Assembly (NCBI GenBank): GCA_019232645.1
Contig: JAFANO010000083.1
Location: forward strand, 1-16,629
DNA: 16,629 bases
Direction: 5' to 3'
From: Planctomycetaceae bacterium
Lineage (GTDB): Bacteria > Planctomycetota > Planctomycetia > Isosphaerales > Isosphaeraceae
Shown in pieces: positions 5,441 to 13,956 of the stretch (the first letter of the stretch is position 1; each line of letters starts with the position of its first letter). The position numbers were made by a program, and so were the translations under genes. The notes beneath the pieces are model-generated. The model saw only the letters and a program-made list of their open reading frames with translations, did not search any database and was not told the DNA's origin.

Positions 5441-7276
5441 TTACTTCTTCTCAGCGATCGGACGATCGGACGGGCTCAGGAGCTCTCCCAGCACCGCCGC
5501 AGGCCCCGTCAAGCCCTTCCCGCCCGCCCCGACTGTGATGACACGCTCAGGGACGAACTTGTGGGCAGCGCCGAGGGCGGCCGTCAGCGTGTCCGGGTGC
5601 TTATCGAGGAAGTCGAGTACGCGCTCGAGCGCGAGCTCAAATCGACGGAGCTGAACGACCTTGTCTGGCCCCAGCACGTCCACCTGAGCCTTTTGCCCCT
5701 TCGCGATCTCCTCGAGCTTGCGCCGCTCGCCCATCCCTTCGTTCTCGCGCGCCTTCCGGAGGCTTTCGGAGCGCTGGACTTCGATCTGCGCGTGCACCAG
5801 CTCGGGTTGCTGCTCGGCTGAGGCCCGCGCCTGCTCGGCCTCGGTGCGCCTCTCCTGGCTGATCTTCTCCTGCTCGAACGCGCGCTTCATCTGGGTCGCG
5901 AGCTGCTCGCGCTGAGTGCCGAGGAGAAGCTCAGGGGGAATAGCCGAATCGCCGAGGCGAATCTCCCTGATCGCGACGCCGGCCTTACGGCCTTCCCTCT
6001 GCAGCGGCTCGAGGAGTTGCTCCTCAATGGCGCTGCGGTTGCTGATCAGATCGAGAGCCTGGATCCGCCGCCTGACCTTGACGGGGGTGCGGTTTTCCTG
6101 ACCGCTCGCATCCTTTGAGACGCGCTCCTCCTCCACGACGATGGAACCCCCGCCGGTGACGTCCCGTGTCATGGAACGAATCACCGGGGTGAGGATATTC
6201 CGTTCGACCTGCTCAAGCCCGCCAACCGAGCCGACCACGAATGGAGCATCGGCGGGCGCCACCTGGATTTCGACGCGCAGCTCCTGGGGGATATCCCAGG
6301 ACTCGACCTTCACGAGCACCGCCCTGTCGGCGGCACCCGGCGGCATGTCGACGACCTCTTGGGTCTCGACTTGAGTAATCTGCCCCTTTTGGTCGACCTG
6401 CAGCGCGATGTTGCGCTTCGTGAATCCCCCCCTGTAGATCATGGTCTGGACCTTGGTGTCCACGATCACGACCTGGTAAGCCTTGTCGTTCAGGTAGTAC
6501 CGGCCGGGGTTCAACGCGGTGTCCCACAGGCCGACCTCACCGACCCGCACGAGCGGAACGGCCAGCCGTCCCGTATCTTTCTCGGGAACACCGGTCGGCT
6601 TCTCTTTCGTTCCGAGGAGCGTCGAGTCCAGGTTGCCGAATTGGACCGGAGATTTGACGTTACTCTTGATAACGCCGACCTCCCCCGCCTTGATTTCGGT
6701 GACCGTACCCTTCACGTTGACGTCCCAAAGATAACGGTTGAGGCGGTACGTGCCGGGCGTGAGAACGGTGGTCTGCGGCCCCTTCTGGCCGTGATGGGCC
6801 AGAAAGTAGCGTGCGTCGTTCACCATGGACTCTTGGTCCTTCGGATTGAACGCGTCTGCCAGGGCCTGATTCGGACGAAGCGGTTCGCCGTCAAGGGCGA
6901 CCAGATAGGCGTACTGCCCATCCGGCACCTTCACGACTTCCTTCATACTAACATCGGAGGTGATGTTGATCAGCGGGATAAAGTGGAAGCCGGGCGGAAG
7001 AACATCTGCCTGGGGCCCATTTTCCCCGTTGATCGCCACGATCCTCCCGACGGCAAGACTCTTGCTGCCGTAGATCTTGAAGATGTGCCCGACCTGGTCC
7101 TCACCGACGTGGACCAGCGACGTGCCGGCCACCATTAGGAGCGCGAAAAGCAGGCTCACTCCAGCGATTGTGTGGCGCCAGATGGCGCGCTTGGCGATCA
7201 GCCTTCCCGGTCCGACAAGGAACCGGGACGCCACCAACACAGCCACTGCGAGAAGAAACCCGATCACATAACCCAT
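5441..7276 (-). CDS. Membrane-anchored SPFH/Band 7 (flotillin-like) protein
   Basis: The 611-residue product has two N-terminal membrane segments (about 2-21 and 37-55) and an SPFH-type region that begins VHVGEDQVGHIFKIYGSK and covers roughly 56-450, with repeated beta-rich 'PGxYxLN' blocks (PGTYRLNRYLWDVN, PGRYYLNDKAYQVV). A charged coiled coil follows at about 451-535 (REQLATQMKRAFEQEKISQE...), then a C-terminal part (DFLDKHPDTLTAALGAAHKF). This is the order of flotillin/YqiK-like scaffold proteins that oligomerise on membranes. The ATG at 7274-7276 is preferred over a TTG seven codons upstream because GGGGAGGAAG sits about eight bases before it. The length is ordinary for YqiK-like proteins but the region between membrane and coiled coil is long. 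No NfeD-like partner gene is adjacent. Confidence 0.8.
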   Translation of the reverse strand: MGYVIGFLLAVAVLVASRFLVGPGRLIAKRAIWRHTIAGVSLLFALLMVAGTSLVHVGEDQVGHIFKIYGSKSLAVGRIVAINGENGPQADVLPPGFHFIPLINITSDVSMKEVVKVPDGQYAYLVALDGEPLRPNQALADAFNPKDQESMVNDARYFLAHHGQKGPQTTVLTPGTYRLNRYLWDVNVKGTVTEIKAGEVGVIKSNVKSPVQFGNLDSTLLGTKEKPTGVPEKDTGRLAVPLVRVGEVGLWDTALNPGRYYLNDKAYQVVIVDTKVQTMIYRGGFTKRNIALQVDQKGQITQVETQEVVDMPPGAADRAVLVKVESWDIPQELRVEIQVAPADAPFVVGSVGGLEQVERNILTPVIRSMTRDVTGGGSIVVEEERVSKDASGQENRTPVKVRRRIQALDLISNRSAIEEQLLEPLQREGRKAGVAIREIRLGDSAIPPELLLGTQREQLATQMKRAFEQEKISQERRTEAEQARASAEQQPELVHAQIEVQRSESLRKARENEGMGERRKLEEIAKGQKAQVDVLGPDKVVQLRRFELALERVLDFLDKHPDTLTAALGAAHKFVPERVITVGAGGKGLTGPAAVLGELLSPSDRPIAEKK

Positions 7277-7470
7277 CTGCACTTCCTCCCCGGGCAAACG
7301 ATGCCCGAAGACATCCGCGCCGCGCCCTACACGGGTGCGGCGACTATCGATGCGGGTCGAAAGAGACAGCCTTTGCTGCCTTCATCTCCGCCCTGCGCTG
7401 AGGAGCCGCGCCAGTACGCAACACTATTCCTGCGTGCGCCGCTGCCTTAACGCGGGGCAGAACATCAATC

Positions 7471-7488
7471 GTCGTAACGCTTCAGCCG
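7471..7488. repeat. IS66 end sequence, copy beside the 3' half
   Basis: GTCGTAACGCTTCAGCCG, overlapping the transposase stop codon (7482-7484). It is 17/18 identical, in direct orientation, to 8370-8387. Relative to the minus-strand transposase it is the right end of the element. Confidence 0.6.
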
Positions 7489-8369
7489 TTCTCAGTGATT
7501 GGCTTGGGTAGGGGTGGCAGTCTTCCGGTCCGGAGGTAGTCGCGGACGGCATCCAAGGCTGCGGAGACTGGGTTGTGGCCGCGTTGTTTCAGCGTGCGAA
7601 AGACGCTCATCAGGACGGCCTGCGTCTCGGCTCCGTCTTCGCTGCCGTTGGCGTAGCTGTTCTTCCGCGCGATCCCCGCCGGGCGAATCTGGCGCTCCCC
7701 GTGGTTGTTGTCCGACGGGACCTCGGGATGGTCCAGGAACCTGAATAACTCGGTCGCATGGCGTCGCCGTCGCTTCACCAACCGACGCGCGTGGTGTTGT
7801 TCCCACGGTTGCGCCACCACCTCGTGCAGCCGCCGCTCCAGTCGTCGCCGACGCGACGCGAACCGCTCCGCGGACAACCCCTTCCGCCGCTTGCTCAGGC
7901 GGATCGAGTCGCGGATCAGGCGCCTCAACTGTTTGGAGAACGGCGGCCAGTCGCCGCCGGGCTTGAGGTAGTGCTGCGTCCGCTTGAGGTCGCGCAGCAG
8001 GTGCGGAAGGCACTTCTGCTTGTGCGCGCAGACGACCGCGGTGTAGGCCGACCAGAAGTCGGTCACCAGGACCCCGGCGAACTCCTGCTTGAAGAACTTC
8101 TTCAGGGCCGGGGCGCCCCGGCTGCGGTCGATCAGGTAGAAGGTCACGTGGGTCATCGTGAAGCACCACAGCCAGTGGGTCTTGCCGTCGACCCGCCAGC
8201 CGGACTCGTCGGCGGGCAGCACCGCGCTGTCGAGCGCCTCGGCCTGGATCTTCAGGTACCAGGCGAAGAGGACCTCGCGGTGTCGCCGCCACATCGCCAC
8301 CAGGCCACCGGCGGTGAGCTTGAAGTGCAGGTGGATGGTGCGGCGGCTCCAGCGGCTCGACCAGGAAAA
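7482..8369 (-). pseudogene. IS66-family transposase, 3' part, inverted
   Basis: The C-terminal catalytic part of an IS66 TnpC-type transposase. Recognisable from about 8336 (IHLHFKLTAGGLVAMWRRHR) to the stop at 7482. Candidate catalytic acids remain: Asp in LPADESGWRVDGKTHWLW, Asp in VLVTDFWSAYTAVV and Glu in SDNNHGERQIRPAGIARKN. The IS66 C-terminal signature KQRGHNPVSAALDAVRDYL is present. About 200 N-terminal residues are missing, including the zinc finger; the frame is open further to 8714 but from 8370 on it reads antisense through the left end and N-terminus of IS66 itself. No start codon with a ribosome-binding site serves this half. It is therefore a broken gene, although the reading frame of this half is undamaged. 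Confidence 0.75.
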
Positions 8370-8387
8370 GTCGTAACCCTTCAGCCG
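8370..8387. repeat. IS66 end sequence, copy beside the 5' half
   Basis: GTCGTAACCCTTCAGCCG, one mismatch from 7471-7488. It lies 48 bases before the plus-strand IS66 N-terminal frame, where the left end of an intact element should be. Confidence 0.6.
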
Positions 8388-8435
8388 AATGCAGCTGATC
8401 TTGCAATCCGATGACCGCGCCATTCCACTGGGTCC

Positions 8436-8741
8436 ATGGCAACGGCGGGTGTGGATACCCTGGACACGGCATCGCTGCAAGCCCTGCTCGGGCCGAATCT
8501 GACCTCCGAGCAGGCGGCGCAGTTCTTCCGCCAAGGTGAGGAGGCCGTCGTCTTCGCGCTGCTGTCCTTGGCCAAGCGACTGGCCGAGAATCGACCCACC
8601 GCCCCGACTACGCCTGACCCGTCGGCCCCGTCGGGGCAAACTCCTCCCTATGCGAAGCCGACCGCCAAGGATCGGGCCAAGCCCAAAGGCGCCAGGCCGG
8701 GACATCCCGGCCATCGCCGCCCCGCGCCACCGCGGAGTCAG
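8436..8741 (+). pseudogene. IS66-family transposase, 5' part
   Basis: The plus strand reads MATAGVDTLDTASLQALLGP then NLTSEQAAQFFRQGEEAVVF and ...KPKGARPGHPGHRRPAPPR, the N-terminal helical region and the Pro/Gly/Lys-rich linker typical of IS66 transposases. About 102 residues remain. The expected next part, a zinc finger of the form CPxCGG, is absent: at about 8741 the sequence turns into the antisense of the TIR gene. With the left end at 8370 this forms the front 370 bp of an IS66 copy. Its missing rear half matches in kind the minus-strand piece at 7482-8369. Confidence 0.7.
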
Positions 8742-9504
8742 AGAACCGGATCGCTTCGTCGCTCGGCTCGTGGGGTTTCTTGCCCCCTGGGACGTCCTCG
8801 GGGGCCAACCAGACCCGGAGCCCCTCGTCAGACATCCGCGCGTGGAGCCGCTGGGCGAATGCCTCGTCCTTCGAGCTGTAGCTGAGGAAGTACCAGGAGA
8901 ACTGGATCGGGCTCATCGCCCCGATCAAGGATGGGAGGTGTGTGACCAAGACCTCCGGCACACCGCACCCGCGCAGGAACGCCTCGGGGATCTTCCCCCG
9001 CGAGCGGACGAGCGTGTCGATGCCCACCGTGCTGGGCCCGTCATGCTGGATCGATTCCAGCCCCTTGATCTCCGACAGATCCACGTCGGCGAAGTTCGTC
9101 CGTCGACACCTGGCCCGGTCGAGATCGGCCCCGCCGAGGCTGGCCTCGCGGAGGTCGGCCCCGTCCAGATCGGCCCCACTGAGGTTGGCCCCGTCGAGGT
9201 CAGCAAGGACGAGGTTGGCAAGGATGAGGTGGGCCCCGCGGAGGTCGGCCCTGCCGAGGTTGGCCCTGACAAGGTGGGCCCCGCCGAGATGGGCCTCGCG
9301 GAGGTCGGCCCCGCCGAGGGCGGCCCTGCCCAGGTCGGCCTTGCCGAGGTGGGCCCCGCGGAGGTCGGCCCCGCTGAGGTGGGCCCCGCGGAGGTCGGCC
9401 TCACGGAGAGGAGGGATCTCCCCGCCCGCCTTCGGACGCCGATTCCATTCTGCGACTCCTTCCGACCCTCCCGTGAGCAGCCTCAGCGCCTCGTTGCGGT
9501 CCAT
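8608..9504 (-). pseudogene. Pentapeptide-repeat/TIR protein, 3' end cut off by IS66
   Basis: From the ATG at 9502-9504 (GGGAG upstream) the product starts MDRNEALRLLTGGSEGVAEW. Residues about 30-145 are more than 20 pentapeptide repeats of the A(D/N/H)LxG type, which fold as a right-handed beta-helix. A linker (GLESIQHDGPSTVGIDTLVR...) leads to a TIR domain from about 201: FSWYFLSYSSKDEAFAQRLH, then LRVWLAPEDVPGGKK. The Glu in APED is in the position of the catalytic Glu of NAD-cleaving TIR domains. After about residue 256 (DEAIRFSD, near 8742) TIR similarity stops and the frame reads antisense IS66 to an accidental stop at 8608. The last two strands and helices of the TIR fold are lost, so NAD-cleaving activity is unlikely. 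Bacterial TIR proteins often serve in phage defence; that role for this one is inference. Confidence 0.75.
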
Positions 9505-9610
9505 AGCCCTGATCTCCCGCACGACCGTCGATCGCCTGGATTATCGCAGAGCCGTGGGCCTGGCGTCGATGTGCCAAATAGACTTGACTGACGGCGACCC
9601 GCGTAGATCA

Positions 9611-9637
9611 TGACAAATGGGCTCTACCCTACCTGTC
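9611..9637. repeat. Dispersed 27-bp repeat, copy 2
   Basis: Begins TGACAAATGG and ends CTGTC; about 22/27 identical to 1921-1947. It lies in the 208-bp gap between the TIR gene and the HAF-repeat gene, upstream of the TIR gene in its direction of transcription. Confidence 0.4.
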
Positions 9638-9712
9638 TCGAAGCAAAGACCGCCGCAGCCTCCCGAGGATGGCCCGAGGGAGCGCGGCGGGATAGAGAGC
9701 CAGTCGGCGGGC

Positions 9713-10687
9713 TCAGGCGATGGCCCGCACGCGGCGACGCCACCAGTAGCCCAGGCCGACCAGAACGGCAGTCGCGCCCATCACCACCGAAGCGGGCTCG
9801 GGAACGACGGGGGTAGCGAGGAAGCCGTGAGGGCCGGAGGGAGTATCATAGTACCCCACGATCTGGCCCGTCCCGTTGATCCCGTAAGCCTGGGTATCGA
9901 TCGCGCCGGCGAAGGGGACGTCGAGCGTGATGTAGGTCGGCCCATCCTTCAGGAAGCCGTGACCAGTGCCGGAGGCATCGACATAGTTCCCCACGATCTG
10001 GCCCGTCCCGTTGATCCCGCGAGCCACGGTCCCAGTCGCACCGGGGACATCGAGCGTGGTGTAGGTCGACCCCTCCTTCAGGAAGCCGTGACCAGTGCCG
10101 GAGGCATCGACATAGTTCCCCACGATCTGGCCCGTCCCGTTGATCCCGTAAGCCACGGTCCCAGTCGCACCAGGGACATCGAGCGTGGTATAGGTCGACC
10201 CCTCCTTCAGGAAGCCGTGAACGAAGATGTGAACGCCGGAGACAGTCTCATATCGCCCCACGATCTGGCCCGTCCCGTTGATCCCAGAAGCATCGGTATT
10301 GACCGTGCCGGCGAAGGGGACATCGAGCGTGGTGTAGGTCGACCCCTCCTTCAGGAAGCCGTGAAGGCCGGAGCCATTTTCATACTCCCCCACGATCTGG
10401 CCCGTCCTGTTGATCCCGCGAGCCGTGGTAGCGAATACGCCGGGGACATCGAGCGTGGTGTAGGTCGACCCCTCCTTCAGGAAGCCATGACCGCCGGAGG
10501 CACTGCCATAGCTCCCCACGATCTGGCCCGTATTGTTGATCCCGAGAGCCTCGGTGGTCCCGGTCCCGCCGGGGACATCGAATGTAGTGAAATCGAACGT
10601 CGGAGCGGCCTGGGTCGGCCCTGCCACCCCGGCCATCAGCCCTAGCAGTGCCAGCGCCAGCCCCGAACAATAGGTGATGCGTCTCAC
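9713..10687 (-). CDS. HAF-repeat PEP-CTERM surface protein
   Basis: The 324-residue product has a signal peptide (residues 1-28, RRITYCSGLALALLGLMAG...TQAA), six HAF-type repeats of 39-48 residues (for example LDVPGATGTVAYGINGTGQI then VGNYVDASGTGHGFLKEG), and a PEP-CTERM tail: VPEP at about 295-298, a hydrophobic helix (VVMGATAVLVGLGYWW) and a basic end RRRVRAIA. PEP-CTERM tails direct exosortase-mediated sorting to the cell surface. HAF repeats are extracellular repeats of unknown binding role, probably a beta-propeller-like fold. The GTG at 10685-10687 is chosen because the signal peptide starts there and CTGGAG lies about ten bases upstream. Units four and five are nearly identical in DNA (4 differences in 129 bp), pointing to recent duplication. 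No exosortase gene is in the window. Confidence 0.8.
   Translation of the reverse strand: MRRITYCSGLALALLGLMAGVAGPTQAAPTFDFTTFDVPGGTGTTEALGINNTGQIVGSYGSASGGHGFLKEGSTYTTLDVPGVFATTARGINRTGQIVGEYENGSGLHGFLKEGSTYTTLDVPFAGTVNTDASGINGTGQIVGRYETVSGVHIFVHGFLKEGSTYTTLDVPGATGTVAYGINGTGQIVGNYVDASGTGHGFLKEGSTYTTLDVPGATGTVARGINGTGQIVGNYVDASGTGHGFLKDGPTYITLDVPFAGAIDTQAYGINGTGQIVGYYDTPSGPHGFLATPVVPEPASVVMGATAVLVGLGYWWRRRVRAIA
9951..10208. repeat. Tandem 129-bp coding repeat (two near-identical units)
   Basis: Units 9951-10079 and 10080-10208 differ at only four positions and are exactly 43 codons each. More diverged units of the same family lie on both sides. The low divergence suggests recent expansion by slippage or unequal crossing-over. 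Confidence 0.75.
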
Positions 10688-10703
10688 GGAATTTCCACTC
10701 CAG

Positions 10704-10723
10704 GTTCGTGTCTTCTGATGGTC
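10704..10723 (-). promoter_or_regulatory. Upstream motif shared with the left edge of the window
   Basis: On the minus strand, GACCATCAGAAGACACGAAC stands 17 bases before the GTG start of the HAF-repeat gene. The left edge of the window (positions 3-22, minus strand) has GACGATCAGAAAACACGGAC, 17/20 identical, pointing off the window. It may be a shared leader or regulator site of surface-protein genes. Function unknown. Confidence 0.35.
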
Positions 10724-10917
10724 TGCGCCACATTCGCACTGACTCGACCCCGTCGGTCCCGCCACAATTCCGACAGACGGCTGCGTGCTACAGATAAAGT
10801 ATACCTATGCCGAGGACCTCAGACTCGAAGCAATTTATGCCCAAGAACGATATCCAGTCTATCCCTACCGGCGCGTCCGGCGGATCGCAGGTGACGTTCC
10901 CGGCCCGTGGCGTCGGC

Positions 10918-11268
10918 TCAGGGTGCTGTGATCACTTGGGTGTCGCGCTCGTAGCTGTCGACCGTCCGAAAGGACGTCGAGCCGTCTGGCATCCGGAGAT
11001 ACGCGTCCTTGACCTGCCACCGGCCGTCGCGGGTCACCGCGGCGTACGTGGGCGGGTCCGCCCGGAGGTAGGCGGCCTGAGCCTCGCGCTCGACGGCGGC
11101 CCGGGCGTGCTGACGGGCCTTCAGGCCGCGACGTTTCGCCAGCGTAGTTCGGATTTCCTGCTGCCGCTGCGGGCTCGGCTCGCTCGGGGCCCGGGCCCGA
11201 GCCGAGCCCCCCAACGCCAGCACCAGGGCAAAGACCGCTGTCGTGGTCTGTCGTTTTGTCGGCTGCAT
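10918..11268 (-). CDS. Small secreted protein, third gene of the sigma/vWA cluster
   Basis: A 116-residue protein starting MQPTKRQTTTAVFALVLALG then GSARARA, a Sec signal peptide cleaved near residue 27. The mature part begins with a basic helical stretch (QRQQEIRTTLAKRRGLKARQ then HARAAVEREAQAAYLR) and ends in a beta-like segment (YAAVTRDGRWQVKDAYLRMPDGSTSFRTVDSYERDTQVI, residues about 75-114). I do not recognise a family. The ATG at 11266-11268 has CGGAGC upstream. It follows the vWA gene on the same strand after 112 bases, so it may belong to the same transcript or be controlled by the same sigma factor. Confidence 0.6.
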   Translation of the reverse strand: MQPTKRQTTTAVFALVLALGGSARARAPSEPSPQRQQEIRTTLAKRRGLKARQHARAAVEREAQAAYLRADPPTYAAVTRDGRWQVKDAYLRMPDGSTSFRTVDSYERDTQVITAP

Positions 11269-11380
11269 CGATGTTGCTCCGCACGGTCGTTCGTCCCCTC
11301 CGGCTTGTGGGCCCGCGGTTCGGGGAGGGGGCGATCCGCGGGCGGTGTCGATGTTGGCGGCTACCGGCCGTCCCGGTCCG

Positions 11381-13408
11381 TCACCGCGACAGCAAAGCCT
11401 TGGCCTTGCGGACGAGTTCGAGGAATTCCTGGCGATAGCCCGAGGCGTCGTCGCCCAGGCTGGAACCGGCCAGCTCCAGCACGCCGTCGAACGTGAGCGT
11501 CCCCTTCTCGGGCGAGTCGCGCAGGAGCATGCCGAAGCCCGCGACGGCGCCGGCGAACTGGAAGTCGGGCGAGGCCCGCGAGACGTCGAGGCCCTCGTCC
11601 ACGACGCCACGCTCGATCAGCCGGCTCGTGTCGCCGTCGGGCTGCTTGTACCGGAGCTTGACGGTGAGCGACTCCCGGCTCGACCCGACCGGCTCGGCCG
11701 GCCGCTGGTACTTGAGCGGGCCGAGCCCGGCCGGCTTCACGGCTTCGGGGCCGGGCGGGACCAGCTCGTACAAGGCCGTGACATGGTGCCCCGCGCCGAT
11801 CTCGCCGGCATCCTTGGTGTCGTCGTGGAAGTCCTCGTTACGCAGCAGCCGGTTCTCGTAGCCGATCAGGCGGTACGCCCCGACCCGGGCCGGATTGAAC
11901 TCGACCTGGATCTTGACGTCCTTGGCGATCGTCACGAGCGTCGCGCCGAGCTGCTCGACCAGCTCCTTGCGCGCCTCCCGGAGCGTGTCGATGTAGGCAT
12001 AGTGGCCGTTGCCCTTGTCGGCGAGCCTTTCGAGCGTACTGTCCTTGATGTTCCCCATGCCGAAGCCGAGGACGCTCAGGAAGACGCGACTCTTCGCCTT
12101 CGCCTCGATCAGGCGGATCAGCTCGCCCTGGCTGGTGACGCCGACGTTGAAGTCGCCGTCGGTGGCGAGGATGACGCGGTTCGTGCCGTTCGGGATGAAG
12201 TTCCGGACGGCCTGGTCGTAGGCCAGTTGGATGCCCGCGCCGCCGTTGGTCGAGCCGCCGGCCCGCAACTGGTCGAGCGCCGAGAGGATCTCGGGCTGGT
12301 GCCGGCACGAGGTCGAGGGGAGCACCAGGCCCGACGCCCCGGCGTAGACGACGAGCGCCACGCGGTCGTTCTCGCCGAGCTGCTCGACGAGCATCCGCAG
12401 CGCCGCCTTCAGGAGCGGCAGCTTGTTGGGCTGGTCCATCGAGCCCGAGACGTCGATCAGGAAGACGAGGTTGCTCGGCGGCCGCTTGTCGTTGGCGATG
12501 GGCTTGCCCATCAAGCCGATCCGGGCGAGCCGGTGGTCGGCATTCCAAGGGCAGCGAGCCACCTCGATGTTGATCGCGAAGGGCTCGTCGCCGGCGGGGG
12601 GCGGGTCGTGGTAGGGGAAGTAATTGAGCAGCTCCTCGATGCGGACGGCGTCCTTAGGCGGCCGCTGGTCCTGCATGAGGAAGCGGCGGACGTTGGCATA
12701 GCTCGCGGTATCGACGTCGATCGAGAACGTCGAGAGCGGGTTCTGGGCCACGCTCAGGAACGGGTTGTCCACGATCCGGTCATACGCCTCAGTGTTCGGC
12801 TGCGGCTCGGGTTCGGGCTGTGGCTCAGGCGCGGCGCTGCGATGCTGCTCGTTCACAAGATGCCTCGTGAGAGGGGCGCTGCGCTGCAGCTCGGCCATAT
12901 TGAGAGGCCTTGTCGCGGGCGACAAGTCTGTCGCCGGCGACAAGGAGGGCGCGATGACGTCGAAGTCGTCGATCCGGCCACGCTTCGCGGTGGCGACCCC
13001 CACCCGGGACGGCGGGGACGGCGGGCATACCTTGTTGATGCCCACCAGGGGCAACGAGCGGACCACCGCGTTCGGCCTCGTCAGGAGGAGACCCAACCCG
13101 ATCGCTAAGAGACTGAGGGACGCGGCGACCGTGACCCAGGAGGCGTGATACCAGCGGCGTTTCGGTTTCGGCTGCGTCGCCGTCTGCAACCGGGCCTCGA
13201 TGGCCGCGCGCTGCTCGGGGGCGAGCTTGGGGCTCGGTTCGTTTTGGAGGTGCTCGGTCAGGAGCCGCGCGGTGGCGCGGATCTCCTCGACGAGCCGGCG
13301 GCGTTCGGGGTCGCCGGCAAGCTGCGCCTCGACCGCGGCACGCTCGACGGCGTCGAGCTCGTCCAGGGCGTAGGCGGTCAGCCGGGGATCGGAGAAATCA
13401 AGCGACAT
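11381..13408 (-). CDS. YfbK-type von Willebrand factor A protein, anti-sigma-like N-terminus
   Basis: A 675-residue membrane-anchored protein. Residues 1-55 ([20 protein letters not shown] then EAQL) resemble the cytoplasmic part of anti-sigma factors but lack the His/Cys zinc ligands. A membrane helix lies at about 91-110 ([20 protein letters not shown]). An outer Pro/Glu-rich linker, a YfbK N-terminal domain (about 205-300, [20 protein letters not shown]), a vWA domain (about 313-480) and a C-terminal DUF3520-type domain follow. The metal site is complete: Asp319, Ser321 and Ser323 (DVSGS), Thr387 (GGSTNGG) and Asp417 (ATDGD). Its AAGGAGG ribosome-binding site (13414-13420) overlaps the stop of the sigma gene, so the two are translationally linked. 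The likely role is membrane-bound regulation of, or output from, that sigma factor; the domain pairing is common in planctomycetes. Confidence 0.85.
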   Translation of the reverse strand: MSLDFSDPRLTAYALDELDAVERAAVEAQLAGDPERRRLVEEIRATARLLTEHLQNEPSPKLAPEQRAAIEARLQTATQPKPKRRWYHASWVTVAASLSLLAIGLGLLLTRPNAVVRSLPLVGINKVCPPSPPSRVGVATAKRGRIDDFDVIAPSLSPATDLSPATRPLNMAELQRSAPLTRHLVNEQHRSAAPEPQPEPEPQPNTEAYDRIVDNPFLSVAQNPLSTFSIDVDTASYANVRRFLMQDQRPPKDAVRIEELLNYFPYHDPPPAGDEPFAINIEVARCPWNADHRLARIGLMGKPIANDKRPPSNLVFLIDVSGSMDQPNKLPLLKAALRMLVEQLGENDRVALVVYAGASGLVLPSTSCRHQPEILSALDQLRAGGSTNGGAGIQLAYDQAVRNFIPNGTNRVILATDGDFNVGVTSQGELIRLIEAKAKSRVFLSVLGFGMGNIKDSTLERLADKGNGHYAYIDTLREARKELVEQLGATLVTIAKDVKIQVEFNPARVGAYRLIGYENRLLRNEDFHDDTKDAGEIGAGHHVTALYELVPPGPEAVKPAGLGPLKYQRPAEPVGSSRESLTVKLRYKQPDGDTSRLIERGVVDEGLDVSRASPDFQFAGAVAGFGMLLRDSPEKGTLTFDGVLELAGSSLGDDASGYRQEFLELVRKAKALLSR

Positions 13409-13413
13409 GGAGA

Positions 13414-13420
13414 CCTCCTT
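13414..13420 (-). promoter_or_regulatory. Ribosome-binding site of the vWA gene overlapping the sigma stop
   Basis: AAGGAGG on the minus strand, five bases before the ATG at 13408. Its first base is shared with the TGA stop (13422-13420) of the sigma gene, an arrangement that favours termination-reinitiation coupling. Confidence 0.75.
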
Positions 13421-13956
13421 CAGGCATTGGCCCCGGCCGGCGGGCCGTCGTAGAGTTGACCGCGAAGGGTCTTCAGGCCGGTGTGGATCAGGTAGCCGAC
13501 GTGGGCCACGCTGTGGCCGCTGATGCGACTGATCTCGCGGTAGGAGAACCCGTTCTGGAACTTCAGCCGGATCACCTCCCGCTGGCCGGCGGGGAGGGCC
13601 TCCAGCAGGGCGAGCACCCGCGCCGCCGTATCGCGCCGCTCCGCGACGTCGGACGGTGACGGGTCGGGGCTGGCACGTCGGTGGAGTTCATCATCGCTCA
13701 GCTGAGTCATGCGACTCTCCTTCCTCAGGACGTCGAGCGCCCGGTTGTGGCAGACGGTGAAGAGCCACTCGGCCAGCTTCGGCTCGACCGTCGCACGGTC
13801 CTGCGCGCAGAGCCGGAGGAACGTCTCCTGCACGACGTCGCGCGCCGCCTCGGCGTCGCGCAGCAGGCACGCGGCGTGGAGCGTCAGCGGCCCCTCGAAA
13901 CGGTCCACCGCGCCTCGGACCCAGGGCCCATCGTCAGGGTTCGGCTGGCCTGGCAT
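13420..13956 (-). CDS. ECF RNA polymerase sigma factor
   Basis: A 178-residue extracytoplasmic-function sigma factor. Region 2 is at about 17-82 ([54 protein letters not shown]) and region 4 at about 120-168 ([20 protein letters not shown] then [20 protein letters not shown]). There is no extra C-terminal domain. The ATG at 13954-13956 begins [20 protein letters not shown]; only a weak purine stretch (GAGCGAG) precedes it. It leads a cluster with the anti-sigma-like vWA protein directly downstream. ECF factors commonly activate their own operon; no consensus could be defined upstream of 13956 by eye. Confidence 0.85.
   Translation of the reverse strand: MPGQPNPDDGPWVRGAVDRFEGPLTLHAACLLRDAEAARDVVQETFLRLCAQDRATVEPKLAEWLFTVCHNRALDVLRKESRMTQLSDDELHRRASPDPSPSDVAERRDTAARVLALLEALPAGQREVIRLKFQNGFSYREISRISGHSVAHVGYLIHTGLKTLRGQLYDGPPAGANA

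Noticed and set aside
9110..9410. Repetitive DNA that at first sight suggests a CRISPR-like or minisatellite array
   Set aside because: The 15-bp periodicity is fully explained by pentapeptide-repeat codons on the minus strand.
8536..9591. A 351-codon plus-strand frame with repeated 'GPAEVGPAEVG'
   Set aside because: The repetition is the antisense of the pentapeptide repeats; the minus-strand A(D/N)LxG pattern and TIR domain show the real strand.
9617..10645. A 342-codon plus-strand frame with repeats 'PHDLARPVDP'
   Set aside because: Antisense of the HAF repeats; the minus strand has signal peptide and PEP-CTERM tail.
11243..13108. A 621-codon plus-strand frame across the vWA gene
   Set aside because: Antisense shadow; the minus strand has the full vWA metal-site motifs and a proper ribosome-binding site.
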